Shown here: one piece after another, positions 27,560-36,310 of the stretch
Layout: each line of letters begins with the position of its first letter
Numbering within the stretch: the stretch's first letter is position 1
From: JBDREC01 sp043820105 [NCBI: Pseudomonadota bacterium]
GTDB taxonomy: Bacteria; Bdellovibrionota_F; JAHFAK01
Assembly (NCBI GenBank): GCA_043820105.1
Contig: JBDREC010000030.1
Coordinates: forward strand, 1 to 64,000
DNA length: 64,000 bases
Reading direction: 5' to 3'
The notes under the pieces: model-generated
Databases searched by the model: none
Told to the model about the DNA's origin: nothing
The model's input: the letters and a program-made list of their open reading frames with translations, nothing else
Position numbers and translations under genes: made by a program

Positions 27560-29422
27560 TTATAGTTCTCTAGAAATCCTGCTTCCAAGTTTTGCAGGAT
27601 CAATATTTCTTCCTCTTTCATTTACATAGATTATTACTTCAGAATTTCCTTGTGCGTATTCAATCACAACAGGAGGATTATAAGCTCTGTCATCAGCTAC
27701 AACTGTTATTTCAATATCATTTCTAAGTTTCTGTGTTCTTCTGGCTATAAAAACTGCAAGCTTGATTTCATACATTTGTTCTTTGCTGAAAGCAAAGTGA
27801 TCTTGAACCAAGACTTTATGTAAATCAAACAGGTCAATATAGACTCTTGCTGTAGATTTATCTTCTTCAGTAGATGCAGAGGCTAAAAGTTCATAATAAG
27901 CTTCAGCACTTTTAATATCTCTTTTTTTGCTCGTTTCCTTTTGAATAACTGAGGCATATTTATTAGCTGCATTGTTATCTAAATAAGTTAACTCTAAATA
28001 ATGATTTGCATAAACTATCCTATTGTCAAGTGTTGTATTTAATACTATACTAGCATACTTATCAGCTGTTGGTCCATTGCCATTTCTGTATTCATTGTAG
28101 TAATTATTAGCTATTTCTGATCCTAAAAAAGTAACTAGTTTATTGTATTTAGAAGCAACTTCAATGCCTGCTTTTTCAGCTAAAGTAGCATATCTTTTTG
28201 CTTCTTCAATATTTCTATCAGCTAATGATGCAAATGTACTTCCTGCTTTAGCTCCAAAATTATTCAGTAGAGCATAATACCTTTTTGCCATGTTTTCTTC
28301 AAAATCAGCAACTATTAAGCTTCTATATTCTTCTGCCTGAGCTACTTCTTTCTTATAAAGAAGATCTACATATTGCTCAGCCATTTCAGTGTCATTTGTA
28401 TACATTTCAATATACTGAGCATAGCAATTTTCCATTTTAGCTGAAGAATTAGATTTGATTCTTCCTGAAGCAACACAACCTTGAGCAACTAAGTATCTGG
28501 TCTGTTCATAAGCAAAAAGTGATTCAACTGCATCCATGCATATTTTCTGGTCTTCAAATGCTTTGTCTTGGCATTTTTCTTTAAATGCATCTTGAATACC
28601 AGCTACTGTGCTGTCATCATGAGTTGTTGTTTCAATATTTTCAATTTCATCTTTATAAAGGTTAGGTAAAGAATCTACCATTGCTAAAACATATTTTTTA
28701 GCACTAGCATTGTCAACTGTCATTGCTAAAGCAGTGTTTCTAATTTTTGTATCATTACCAGCAACATCCTCAAGCCATACAAGACCTTGATCAATATACC
28801 AGCAGTTTTCGTAATAAGCAGAGCTCATCTCTTGTTCACCTTTCGAAACACTCTTAACAACAACTTTTCTTTTTTCGTCTGCTAAGTTCTTTTTGTCTAG
28901 TTTATTTAAAAAAGATATACTTGCTGTGTAATATGTATTGTCATAAACTTTCCCAGGAACTTCACATCTATCTTCATGTCTTTTGTGCATTCTCTTGCTT
29001 TGAGCAAACAACTCTTTTAAAACTGCTTCTTTGCAAGAATCAGTAATATTATTTAGAGCCTTTTCAACAATGACTTTTTCCCAGTCTATCATCTCATTGC
29101 CCCAATAACCTTCAAGATACATTTCAGCCATTGCCATACAAAGATTGGTTTTGCTTGGACTGTCTTGAATTTTAGTATCAAACAAATTATCTGAAAATTC
29201 AGTAAAGCTTAGGTCAATTTCTTCAGCCTTTACTTCTTTTGCTTGTTCAGTTCCTTCTATATTTTGTGCTGGTTCAATTAATATATCAGCGCCACTTACA
29301 GGACGATATGAAAATTCATCAGAAACTCTATCATCAGGTATTGGACTAAAAGAAAATAGTGGAAGGCTCAAACTAAGCACTAATATTAATGTTAATAATA
29401 ATTTTATTTTTTCTAAATTCAT
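27560..29422 (-). CDS. Exported helical repeat protein of unknown function
   Basis: A 620-residue protein from ATG 29422 after AAGGAGTG. A signal peptide (ending near F-S-F-S-P) is followed by a Cys-containing domain (about 50-330) and then about ten short helical repeats (330-540) with the pattern A-x-x-Y-x-x-L/I, for example A-K-R-Y-Y-A-L-L, A-K-R-Y-A-T-L, A-S-K-Y-N-K-L, A-D-K-Y-A-S-I, A-E-A-Y-Y-E-L-L. The C terminus carries a small mixed domain with V-I-I-Y-V-N-E-R-G. It looks like a secreted TPR/Sel1-like scaffold; no catalytic site is seen. It is preceded by a consensus -24/-12 promoter. Confidence 0.7.
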   Translation of the reverse strand: MNLEKIKLLLTLILVLSLSLPLFSFSPIPDDRVSDEFSYRPVSGADILIEPAQNIEGTEQAKEVKAEEIDLSFTEFSDNLFDTKIQDSPSKTNLCMAMAEMYLEGYWGNEMIDWEKVIVEKALNNITDSCKEAVLKELFAQSKRMHKRHEDRCEVPGKVYDNTYYTASISFLNKLDKKNLADEKRKVVVKSVSKGEQEMSSAYYENCWYIDQGLVWLEDVAGNDTKIRNTALAMTVDNASAKKYVLAMVDSLPNLYKDEIENIETTTHDDSTVAGIQDAFKEKCQDKAFEDQKICMDAVESLFAYEQTRYLVAQGCVASGRIKSNSSAKMENCYAQYIEMYTNDTEMAEQYVDLLYKKEVAQAEEYRSLIVADFEENMAKRYYALLNNFGAKAGSTFASLADRNIEEAKRYATLAEKAGIEVASKYNKLVTFLGSEIANNYYNEYRNGNGPTADKYASIVLNTTLDNRIVYANHYLELTYLDNNAANKYASVIQKETSKKRDIKSAEAYYELLASASTEEDKSTARVYIDLFDLHKVLVQDHFAFSKEQMYEIKLAVFIARRTQKLRNDIEITVVADDRAYNPPVVIEYAQGNSEVIIYVNERGRNIDPAKLGSRISREL

Positions 29423-29507
29423 TGTATCACTCCTTAAAGTAAAATTTATTAAAGATTATAAAAACAATAATCCTTAAATACCCCTCTTCATGTCATCTCA
29501 TGTATTG

Positions 29508-29523
29508 TGCAACTGCAGTGCCA
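29508..29523 (-). promoter_or_regulatory. Sigma-54 (-24/-12) promoter, full consensus
   Basis: On the minus strand TGGCACTGCAGTTGCA matches TGGCAC-N5-TTGCA exactly. The predicted start is near 29497, giving a 75-base leader for the exported protein that begins at 29422. Confidence 0.75.
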
Positions 29524-29660
29524 GGCTTGCAATGTTAAAAAGTACATTCATTACAGTTGGTTAAATATCAAGGAAATAACTATTTTATGTTAAACTGTGA
29601 GGAATTAATTCAATTTAATCTTCAAGTGAGACAGATATGACTCTTTCTTGCATAAGTTTT

Positions 29661-29679
29661 TTCAAATGTTCCTGGGACA
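29661..29679. repeat. Near-perfect palindrome AAATGTTCCTGGGACATTT
   Basis: Inverted repeat with one mismatch, 2 bases after the murJ stop and about 170 bases upstream of the predicted sigma-54 start at 29497. It may be an activator site for that promoter or simply an inverted repeat after murJ; there is no T-run for a terminator. Confidence 0.35.
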
Positions 29680-29680
29680 T

Positions 29681-31261
29681 TTAAGACGCTTTTTTCTTTA
29701 ACTTTTTACTTACAATATCCAAAAATTCCATAAGTTCCGGTGATTTTAATAAATAGCATGAAGTTATGAAAACTGATAAAGGAACCATGACCATAATTAT
29801 CATAATAGCTATTCTAGCTAAAATTGAATGAGCATCATATATGTTAATGGCCTGGACCATAAATATTGCCGCTATTGACATTAACAAAGTGGAAATCGCT
29901 ACAAGCTTTAATTTTTTTATTGTATGATAAATTGAAAATGATTCAAGTTTTGATCTTAGAAAATATAGTAAAAGAATAAGAGTAATTGCAATTGATATTG
30001 AATTTGCAAGCGCGATACCACCATTTCCTAAAAACGGAGCTAAAACAAGACAAAATAAAATATTTGTTGCCATAGCAATTGCTGAAACTTTTACAGGTGT
30101 CCTGGTATCTTTCATTGAATAATAAGCTGGAACAATTATTCTTGCTGAAGCAATAAAAACAAGTCCCATTGCATGAAACAATAGGGCAAAGCTTGTTAGA
30201 TCAACAGATTTTTGATTAAAAATTCCATATCCAAATAAAGTATAAACAATAGGTCCTCTTAAAATAATAAGGCCAAAAGTAGCTGGGATGGTTACAAACA
30301 AAACAAGTCTTAAGGCATAATCAAGAGTTTGCTTCATTTCATCATATTTTAAAGCTATTGCTTCACGCGATAACCTTGGCAAAATTACAGTTGATACAGA
30401 TACAACAAAAATTCCAAGAGTTAACTCAAGAATTCTACTTGAAAATTGCAGGGATGAAACTGAGCCAGGTTCCAGAAAAGATGCAATTAGTTGAGACGTA
30501 ATAATATTAATTTCATATACAGTAGCTCCAAATAGGCTTGGAGCAAGGAGATACAGGACTTTTTTAATGCCAGGATCTTTAAATTGAATTGTGGGTTTAA
30601 ATTGCATTCCTAAACGTTTTAAAGAAGGTATTTGTATTGAAAGTTGAAGCACCCCTCCTATAACAACACCAGTTGCAAAAGCAAAAACAATATTTGAAAA
30701 TAAATCCTTGAAAATGAAAACAGAAGATATGACTGCAATGTTTAAAAGAATAGGGGACAAAGATGGAATAAAAAATTTTTCAAATGAATTCAACATTGCC
30801 TGTGTAAGAGCAGCCAGGCCAATAAAAAGAATATAAACAAACATGATACGAGTTAGTAAAATTGTTAGTTCAGCCTTACCAGAAACTTGTGAAAAACCTG
30901 GTGCAAAGACATAATTAATTAATATTGGAGCAAAAATAACAAATAAAATAACCAGAATAGTTATAGCAAAGGTCATAAAGTAAAAAAACCTTTGGGCAAA
31001 AAGCCATAGATCTTCTTCTTCTCTTTTCTTAATAAAATCTGTAAAGACTGGAATAAAAGCAGCGCTCATTGCACCTTCACCAACGACTTTGCGAAGTAAG
31101 TTTGGAATCATAAAAGCTACTCCAAAAGCATCAGAAGCTATTCCTGTTCCAAGAAAAATTGCCCTTACCTGTTCTCTGACAAGACCCAGGATTCTACTGG
31201 CAAGCGTTGATGTCCCTAATATGGAGGCTGATTTCAGCGTTTTTATATTTTTTTTATTCAT
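29681..31261 (-). CDS. murJ: Lipid II flippase
   Basis: Moves lipid II across the inner membrane for peptidoglycan synthesis. It is a 526-residue MVF/MOP-family protein with about 14 membrane segments and the family N terminus S-A-S-I-L-G-T-S-T-L-A-S-R-I-L-G-L-V-R-E, D-A-F-x-V-A-F-M-I-P-N-L-L-R, and G-E-G-A-M-S-A-A-F-I-P-V-F. I start it at ATG 31261, which overlaps the previous stop by eight bases; a start ten codons earlier is possible. It is co-transcribed with the small exported protein upstream. Confidence 0.95.
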   Translation of the reverse strand: MNKKNIKTLKSASILGTSTLASRILGLVREQVRAIFLGTGIASDAFGVAFMIPNLLRKVVGEGAMSAAFIPVFTDFIKKREEEDLWLFAQRFFYFMTFAITILVILFVIFAPILINYVFAPGFSQVSGKAELTILLTRIMFVYILFIGLAALTQAMLNSFEKFFIPSLSPILLNIAVISSVFIFKDLFSNIVFAFATGVVIGGVLQLSIQIPSLKRLGMQFKPTIQFKDPGIKKVLYLLAPSLFGATVYEINIITSQLIASFLEPGSVSSLQFSSRILELTLGIFVVSVSTVILPRLSREAIALKYDEMKQTLDYALRLVLFVTIPATFGLIILRGPIVYTLFGYGIFNQKSVDLTSFALLFHAMGLVFIASARIIVPAYYSMKDTRTPVKVSAIAMATNILFCLVLAPFLGNGGIALANSISIAITLILLLYFLRSKLESFSIYHTIKKLKLVAISTLLMSIAAIFMVQAINIYDAHSILARIAIMIIMVMVPLSVFITSCYLLKSPELMEFLDIVSKKLKKKAS

Positions 31262-31796
31262 CAATTTTCCAAAGTCCGTTTTCATAAACAAATTCTAAAA
31301 AGGCTATATCTTGGGTGCTTTCATAATTACTTTCAATTTTCAAGGTTGCCTTACTTCCGAAAATGCCAAGGTTTGAGGTGGTAAATTTTGTATCATTAAC
31401 TCTTTTTGCCATTTTCTTAAGTGTTTTTGCATCAAGTTTTTGGAGTTCATCTCTTTTTAAACCCTTAAGCTTTTCAGAGTAACAAGCTATTATACTTTCA
31501 ATATCTCCTTTTTCTGCAGCTGATAACCATCTGTCAAAAGACTTCTGCGGAGTGTCGATATTTTTAAGCTTCCCTGATTCATTGATAATAATATTATAAA
31601 TAAGTTCTTTATGAATTTTTATCTTCCCATAGCTTGTCTTTAGTTCAAAATGATTATTTTCAAATCCTACTATTTCGGCTTTGAGTTCTTGACCACCAAG
31701 CAAAATAAGAGTTTCAGCATATAAATAAATTTGAATAAAAAAAAGAAATAATAAAATGAATAGAAAGTTCCTGTTTTTCAAATATAAAATCCTCAT
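31254..31796 (-). CDS. Exported protein: Sm-like N-terminal part plus NTF2-like domain
   Basis: A 180-residue protein with a signal peptide ending in Y-L-Y-A-E. Residues 28-65 form a small beta unit (G-G-Q-E-L-K-A-E-I-V-G-F, then L-K-T-S-Y-G-K-I-K-I) of the kind often seen after signal peptides. Residues 80-180 look like an NTF2/DUF4878-like cone (F-D-R-W-L-S-A-A-E-K-G-D at the start and E-N-G-L-W-K-I-D-E at the end). The function is unknown. Its stop overlaps the murJ start, so the two are probably coupled. Confidence 0.65.
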   Translation of the reverse strand: MRILYLKNRNFLFILLFLFFIQIYLYAETLILLGGQELKAEIVGFENNHFELKTSYGKIKIHKELIYNIIINESGKLKNIDTPQKSFDRWLSAAEKGDIESIIACYSEKLKGLKRDELQKLDAKTLKKMAKRVNDTKFTTSNLGIFGSKATLKIESNYESTQDIAFLEFVYENGLWKIDE

Positions 31797-31935
31797 AAAT
31801 TAAGAATTGAAAATTGATTATTGATTATTGAAAATTAGGCCTTAATAATCAAACATTATTTTTAAAACCTTTATGATTGACTTTTTTACCTTTCAAGTAA
31901 AAATCCGGGCATTGTTTATTTTTTTGGAAAAATTA

Positions 31936-32595
31936 ATGAAATTATATTTTAAAATAATTCTATTTTTAATGATCACTGCAACTTTATTTGCAGACAAAAA
32001 TGAAGATGAAAAAACAATTAATGCATTATCAGATAAATTTTTTAAAATGAAAACATTGATTTGTGACTTTGAGCAGGTCTATTATAATGCTAGTTTTGGA
32101 AATGATACAAAACCGCAAATTGGCAAACTGTACATTCAAAAGCCAGGTAAAATGAAGTGGGAATATTTAAAACCTGAAAAAAAAGACATTCTAAGCGACG
32201 GAAAAACCCTATGGGTTTATAGAAAGGATCAAAATCTATCTGTTTCTCAACCAGGCTTTGGTGAAATGAAAAATCAGACAGGCATGTCATTTTTATGGGG
32301 AAATGGAAAATTAAGAGATCAGTTCGATGTTAGTGTCAGCTCAGAAAGTGGAGAAAAAAATGAAATAGTGCTTGTTTTAACTCCAAAGGTTCCAAGCGCA
32401 TCCATGGATTTTATTTATATGCTTATTGATAATAAAACCTATGATATAAAAAAACTGACTTTATATGACAAACAACGAAATGAAAATAGATTTAAATTCA
32501 GCAACTTAAAGTATAACTCTAAAGTAGAAGTTGAATTTACTCCACCAAAGGATGCAAAGGAGTTTAAGACACCTGATATAAGTGGTAAGTCGTAA
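31936..32595 (+). CDS. lolA: Outer-membrane lipoprotein carrier protein
   Basis: Carries lipoproteins across the periplasm from LolCDE to the outer membrane. It starts at ATG 31936 (219 residues) with a signal peptide ending L-F-A-D; an earlier in-frame ATG would add 21 residues before the signal. Family features are F-E-Q-V-Y-Y, G-K-L-Y-I-Q-K-P-G-K-M-K-W-E-Y and S-D-G-K-T-L-W-V-Y. The final S-G-K-S and the stop codon lie inside a GTAAGTG heptamer array, so the repeat has set the end of the protein. Its presence is strong evidence for an outer membrane. Confidence 0.88.
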   Translation: MKLYFKIILFLMITATLFADKNEDEKTINALSDKFFKMKTLICDFEQVYYNASFGNDTKPQIGKLYIQKPGKMKWEYLKPEKKDILSDGKTLWVYRKDQNLSVSQPGFGEMKNQTGMSFLWGNGKLRDQFDVSVSSESGEKNEIVLVLTPKVPSASMDFIYMLIDNKTYDIKKLTLYDKQRNENRFKFSNLKYNSKVEVEFTPPKDAKEFKTPDISGKS

Positions 32596-32620
32596 GTGGT
32601 AAGTTGTAAGTGGTAAGTAG
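32581..32620 (+). repeat. GTAAGTG heptamer array at the lolA stop
   Basis: Five to six units of GTAAGTG with variants GTAAGTC, GTAAGTT and GTAAGTA. The lolA stop codon TAA comes from the second unit. The reverse complement of this unit recurs at 55636-55662 and 56320-56355. Confidence 0.85.
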
Positions 32621-32742
32621 AGCAAGTTTTTTCCTGTGGAATCAATTTTAGCTCATTTTATTTCAATTTTCTTAATTATAATTATAATCTTTATCCTTAA
32701 ATTAGTTAGTAAATTAAACGACTTATCTCTATTTTTAAAAAA

Positions 32743-32758
32743 TGGCACATCTATTGCA
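32743..32758 (+). promoter_or_regulatory. Sigma-54 (-24/-12) promoter, full consensus
   Basis: TGGCACATCTATTGCA matches TGGCAC-N5-TTGCA exactly. The predicted start is near 32769, 30 bases before the ATG of the small lipoprotein at 32799, and it picks that frame over the overlapping one at 32636. Confidence 0.75.
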
Positions 32759-32798
32759 TTTATTATCTTAAAAGTATTTTCAAGTATAAGGAATAATA

Positions 32799-33137
32799 AT
32801 GAAGACTGGGAAACAAATGATAAAATTTATTCTGATTATAGCGATATTAAGACTTTCAGTTTTTATGCTAATTGGTTGTGGGTCAGAAATAGACCAATCA
32901 ATTGATGCAGCTTATCTTATGTACCCAAGTCAATGCTATGTTGATCAAGCTGAATTTGCAAACGCTTCTGAAATCATTTCTCAAACAACAAGATTTAAAG
33001 TATCAGAAATCACGTTAACAGCAGAAATTGATGAGGATGAAGATGGAATATACGACGAGTGTCAAAATTACAAACAAAGCAATCAAGCCCAAGTCATTTC
33101 AATCCAAGACGAAGAAATCGAAACTTTTCAAAACTAA
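32799..33137 (+). CDS. Small lipoprotein with an acidic calcium-loop-like segment
   Basis: A 112-residue protein with AAGGAATAAT before the ATG. The signal ends in F-M-L-I-G-C-G-S, so Cys27 is the likely lipid anchor. The mature part has D-E-D-E-D-G-I-Y-D-E-C, an acidic loop like those of thrombospondin type 3 or EF-like repeats that bind calcium. The function is unknown. It is the only gene between a consensus sigma-54 promoter and a good terminator at 33291, so it is a complete single-gene unit. Confidence 0.7.
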   Translation: MKTGKQMIKFILIIAILRLSVFMLIGCGSEIDQSIDAAYLMYPSQCYVDQAEFANASEIISQTTRFKVSEITLTAEIDEDEDGIYDECQNYKQSNQAQVISIQDEEIETFQN

Positions 33138-33290
33138 ACCGAATACCAACACTTATTTTTTATGAAAATCTCAGGGAAGTTGTTTTAAAAAGGGCATACG
33201 CCCCAGTTGCTACACTCAGGCATTAAAAGGCTTTATTTTGTAATTGATAAAGAGCTTACTTATACTTGGAAAATAGCGCGGTGAGATCAA

Positions 33291-33329
33291 GGCCAAAATT
33301 CCGCTGGGAATTTTGAGCCGTCTTTTTTT
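33291..33329 (+). terminator. Rho-independent terminator
   Basis: GGC-CAAAATTCC (33291-33302), loop GCTG, GGAATTTTG-A-GCC (33307-33319), then seven T within 33323-33329. The stem is long and near-perfect. It lies about 155 bases after the lipoprotein stop, leaving a long 3' region (33138-33290) that also has a GGGC-ATAC-GCCC hairpin near 33194 and could hold a small RNA. Confidence 0.65.
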
Positions 33330-33366
33330 GAGTTAAATACCCGATTTCCTTTTCAAAATCAGGCAA

Positions 33367-35106
33367 TTAGTACTCAGTATCTAGTCCGTAAATATGCAAA
33401 ATATCACTTTTAGAAACGATTCCAATAAGTTTTTTGGTATCTTCTCTATCTACAATTGGAATAGTGTGCACATGATTCTCGTGCATTGTGTGCATTAGGA
33501 ATTCAAGTGATTGGTCGGGATGGGCATGGATTGATAAGTCTCTGTTTGCTATCTTTGCAATCTTTTTTTGATAATGATGCTTAACAAATTCCTCTTTTAT
33601 TTTATCTGAACTAACCATTCCTAAAAGATCCCCAAATCTATCTAAAACTGGATAATATGAAAATTTCAAGTCAAAGTCTTTTGTAGCTACTACAACACTT
33701 AGATCATAGTTCATTGATTCAAAATGAATATTCATTGCATCTTCTGCTACAAAATGTTTTAGCTCTTCCTCTTGCTCATGAGAAGGGATGTGACAGCCAT
33801 CTTGCATTGAAAGGGCATTATATATTGGAACTTTGTGAAATTTTTGGCTAATAGCATATGAGATGAGGTTTGATATCATCAGGGGTAAAATAATTGAATA
33901 ATCATGAGTCATTTCAAAAATAATTATTACAGAAGTCATAGGAGCTCTGATTATTCCTGAAAAAACTGCACCCATTCCAACAAGAGCATAAGCTCCTGGA
34001 CTCGCGACAAATCCTGGCGCAATTATTTGAAAAAGGTAACCCATAAATCCACCAAGCATGGCACCAATAAATAAGGATGGAGCAAAAATTCCACCTGCTG
34101 TGCCAGTTGAATATGAAACAACAGTTGCAAAAACCTTCATTATTAACAAAAGAACTACCATGTAAAAAACAAGATTACCGTTTAATACATCTTCAACAGT
34201 ATCATAACCAATACCCATAATCTTAGGACTAACCAAAGCCATCAGACCAATACAAAGCCCACCAATCATTGGTTGCAAGGGTAGAGACCAAACAGGCAAG
34301 CGTAGTTTTAATAATTTTCTAATTCCCAAAAGTGCATTAATAAAGAAAAGTGAAACAAAGCCAGCCGCGATTCCTAAGACAAGATAGAAACCAAATTCCC
34401 AAACACTAATTAAAGCATAAGGTGGAACTTCAAAAATAGGGTGGTTACCTAAAATTGATCTTTCTACTGCCGCAGCAGCAACAGCAGCAAGGACAGCTGA
34501 ACCCAATATTTTTGTATTAAAGTTACCAACGATTTCTTCTATTGTAAATGTAACTGCAGCTAGCGGTGTATTAAAAGCAGCAGCTAAACCAGCAGCTGCT
34601 CCCACTGGAACCAAAGCCTTTATTTTTTCAGCAGATAAATAAAAAGTCTTTCCGATAAAGGAAGCTAGACCGCCTGTAATATATACAGTAGGACCCTCGC
34701 GGCCAACAGAGCTTCCAGTTCCAATGCTAAGGGCTGATAAGAAAAATTTAGCTATTGTATTTTTAATGCTCATTCTTCCACATCGCGCAAACAATGACGC
34801 TTTAAGCTGAGGAATACCAGAACCTCTTGCTTGTGGAAAAAAGAAATGCAGCAAAACCCCACAGACTAAGCAACCTAAAGTTGGAGTCAAAATTAATTTC
34901 AAATAAGCAGTATTAGAAGCGTTTTTTAATTCAAAAACATTATTAAATAAATATTCTATAAGCATATGAAAGGAAACAGCAACAAGTCCGCAAACAGCAC
35001 CAATAACAATGGTTATTAGAAAAAAGAACTTGTCTTCAGATAAACCAAGCTTATGTATATATTTAATTATGTAATTTTGTAGGCTGTACCATCTGCGCCA
35101 AGCCAT
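33367..35106 (-). CDS. ClC-type chloride/proton antiporter with CBS domains
   Basis: A 579-residue inner-membrane protein. The selectivity motifs are all present: G-S-G-I-P (95-99), G-R-E-G-P (135-139) with gating Glu137, and G-G-I-F-A-P-S-L-F near 348. The proton Glu is also present (F-T-I-E-E, 188-192), which marks a coupled antiporter rather than a channel. Two CBS domains fill the C-terminal 130 residues and probably bind nucleotides. The likely role is acid resistance or charge balance. There is no clear ribosome site before the ATG. It is a stand-alone gene. Confidence 0.93.
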   Translation of the reverse strand: MAWRRWYSLQNYIIKYIHKLGLSEDKFFFLITIVIGAVCGLVAVSFHMLIEYLFNNVFELKNASNTAYLKLILTPTLGCLVCGVLLHFFFPQARGSGIPQLKASLFARCGRMSIKNTIAKFFLSALSIGTGSSVGREGPTVYITGGLASFIGKTFYLSAEKIKALVPVGAAAGLAAAFNTPLAAVTFTIEEIVGNFNTKILGSAVLAAVAAAAVERSILGNHPIFEVPPYALISVWEFGFYLVLGIAAGFVSLFFINALLGIRKLLKLRLPVWSLPLQPMIGGLCIGLMALVSPKIMGIGYDTVEDVLNGNLVFYMVVLLLIMKVFATVVSYSTGTAGGIFAPSLFIGAMLGGFMGYLFQIIAPGFVASPGAYALVGMGAVFSGIIRAPMTSVIIIFEMTHDYSIILPLMISNLISYAISQKFHKVPIYNALSMQDGCHIPSHEQEEELKHFVAEDAMNIHFESMNYDLSVVVATKDFDLKFSYYPVLDRFGDLLGMVSSDKIKEEFVKHHYQKKIAKIANRDLSIHAHPDQSLEFLMHTMHENHVHTIPIVDREDTKKLIGIVSKSDILHIYGLDTEY

Positions 35107-35208
35107 TTGCTATAAAACCCGTATATGGAATTTAATAAAGATTAGATCTGAGTGGCTACATACAAAAATCAAAAAGTTTTAGCAAGGATTTTTTCCATTC
35201 TCAATTAA

Positions 35209-35604
35209 TTATAAAAAAGTTTTGTATCCCACATTAAGTATCTTTTCGAGGCGTTTTGCCATAGATTTGCCAATAGGTCTTTTTCCATTTTCCATTTTTG
35301 ATATATTGCTTTGCAAAACTCCTAGCTTTTTAGCTAATTCCAATTGACTTAAACCCTCTTTGAGTCTTGCTCCTTTTATAAATGTCCCCTTATTTTCTAA
35401 AACAGAATCATCAAATGCCTCTTTCCAAGGAATTGATTTTTCATAGCTTGATGACTTTAAATTATGAAATTCTTCTAAAAGTTTAATGATAATTTTTAAT
35501 ATGCCAGAAGTAACTTGAAACTTTTTCCTTTCTTTGTTTGGAAAATGAACAACAATGTAAGGAGTATTTTTCTTAATAAGGTGCTTTCTCTCTTGTACCA
35601 ACAT
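35209..35604 (-). CDS. XRE-family antitoxin
   Basis: A 131-residue protein read from ATG 35604 after TGAGGTATATT. The C-terminal half is a Cro/CI helix-turn-helix (L-S-Q-L-E-L-A-K-K-L-G-V-L-Q-S-N-I-S-K-M-E). The N-terminal part (about 1-65) probably binds the toxin. It overlaps the end of the toxin gene by 32 bases, giving the reversed toxin-first order typical of HigBA-like pairs. It probably represses the pair through the palindrome at 35883-35903. Confidence 0.82.
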   Translation of the reverse strand: MLVQERKHLIKKNTPYIVVHFPNKERKKFQVTSGILKIIIKLLEEFHNLKSSSYEKSIPWKEAFDDSVLENKGTFIKGARLKEGLSQLELAKKLGVLQSNISKMENGKRPIGKSMAKRLEKILNVGYKTFL

Positions 35605-35872
35605 AATATACCTCAATTATTTTAATTTTTTTGTCTATTAATTCCCAACAAACAACGTAGCTTGGTTTTCCTTTTTTAGTAATATGACAATGATGTTTGT
35701 TTTCACTCAGCTTACTATAATTTGGCCAATTACCTCTAACAGGACCATAGTTTTCCATTTCCTTGAACAGTGTAGAAAGAAGAAACTGTATTTTATGGGG
35801 CAATCTTGGCATCCTTTTTTTCACTGAATTCTTTAGAAAAACCTCCCAATTTATTCTTCCATTATATGTCAT
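35573..35872 (-). CDS. RelE/HigB-like toxin
   Basis: A 99-residue protein read from ATG 35872; the frame is open 21 codons further upstream, but that part covers the operator. The C-terminal Y-V-V-C-W-E-L-I-D-K-K-I-K-I-I-E-V-Y-Y-V-G-T-R-E is the RelE-superfamily sheet, and H-C-H-I-T and basic residues provide an mRNA-binding surface. RelE-type toxins cleave mRNA at the ribosome. The next gene encodes its XRE antitoxin, which overlaps this one. Confidence 0.78.
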   Translation of the reverse strand: MTYNGRINWEVFLKNSVKKRMPRLPHKIQFLLSTLFKEMENYGPVRGNWPNYSKLSENKHHCHITKKGKPSYVVCWELIDKKIKIIEVYYVGTREKAPY

Positions 35873-35882
35873 TTTTAGACCT

Positions 35883-35903
35883 ATGTCAAATATATATTGA
35901 CAT
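35883..35903 (-). promoter_or_regulatory. Operator palindrome of the RelE/XRE pair
   Basis: ATGTCAA and TTGACAT are perfect arms around a 7-base AT spacer, 10 bases upstream of the toxin ATG. On the minus strand it overlaps the -10 region of a likely sigma-70 promoter (TTGCAA, 16 bases, TATATT). This fits autorepression by the XRE antitoxin. Confidence 0.6.
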
Positions 35904-36310
35904 ATTAATATTGCAATTTTAAGACCAAAAAACAAGAATCACTAATATGCATTTCATTTCTTAGACTTAGCCTTTATGAGCCTAAATAAAAAGCTTTGAA
36001 TTCTTATGTTTTCTAGAAATTGGAAGAAATAATGGGAACCTCAAGTTTTTTTAATTATTACTTTACTAAAAATCACAAATCACAATATCCAAATTACAAG
36101 CAAATTACAAATTCAGAAAAACAATAATAAAAACAAAATCTAATTTGTACTTCTTCTTTTTGGTCATTTGGACATTGTAATTTGTGTATTGTTTGTAACT
36201 TGTTATTTGTTTATTGGAATTTATATCCTTTGTTTAACAAATTAAACACATCTGGGCTATCAGCTATCAGCAAGAAAAAATTAAAGGCAGATAGCTTTTT
36301 GCTATTTATA
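35904..36310. other. Gene-free region between the toxin and pilin genes
   Basis: Holds AAATCAC/AAATTAC-type heptamer arrays at 36069-36115 and, in inverted form, GTAATTTGT-type arrays at 36172-36213. These could pair across about 55 bases. A short AGCTATC-AGCTATC array lies at 36255-36270. I see no coding frame with a ribosome site. Confidence 0.55.
36069..36213. repeat. Inverted pair of degenerate heptamer arrays
   Basis: The left arm has units AAATCAC, AAATCAC, AAATTAC and AAATTAC. The right arm has the complementary GTAATTT, GTGTATT and GTAACTT-type units. They form a long imperfect inverted repeat. Confidence 0.6.

Noticed and set aside
32636-32905. 89-codon plus-strand frame overlapping the small lipoprotein
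   Set aside because: It has no ribosome site, spans the sigma-54 promoter and overlaps the lipobox-containing frame, which is better supported.
35911-35927. Sigma-54-like GG-N10-GC match before the RelE/XRE pair
   Set aside because: The -24 element is poor (TGGTCT) and the bases fit a sigma-70 promoter overlapping the operator palindrome better.
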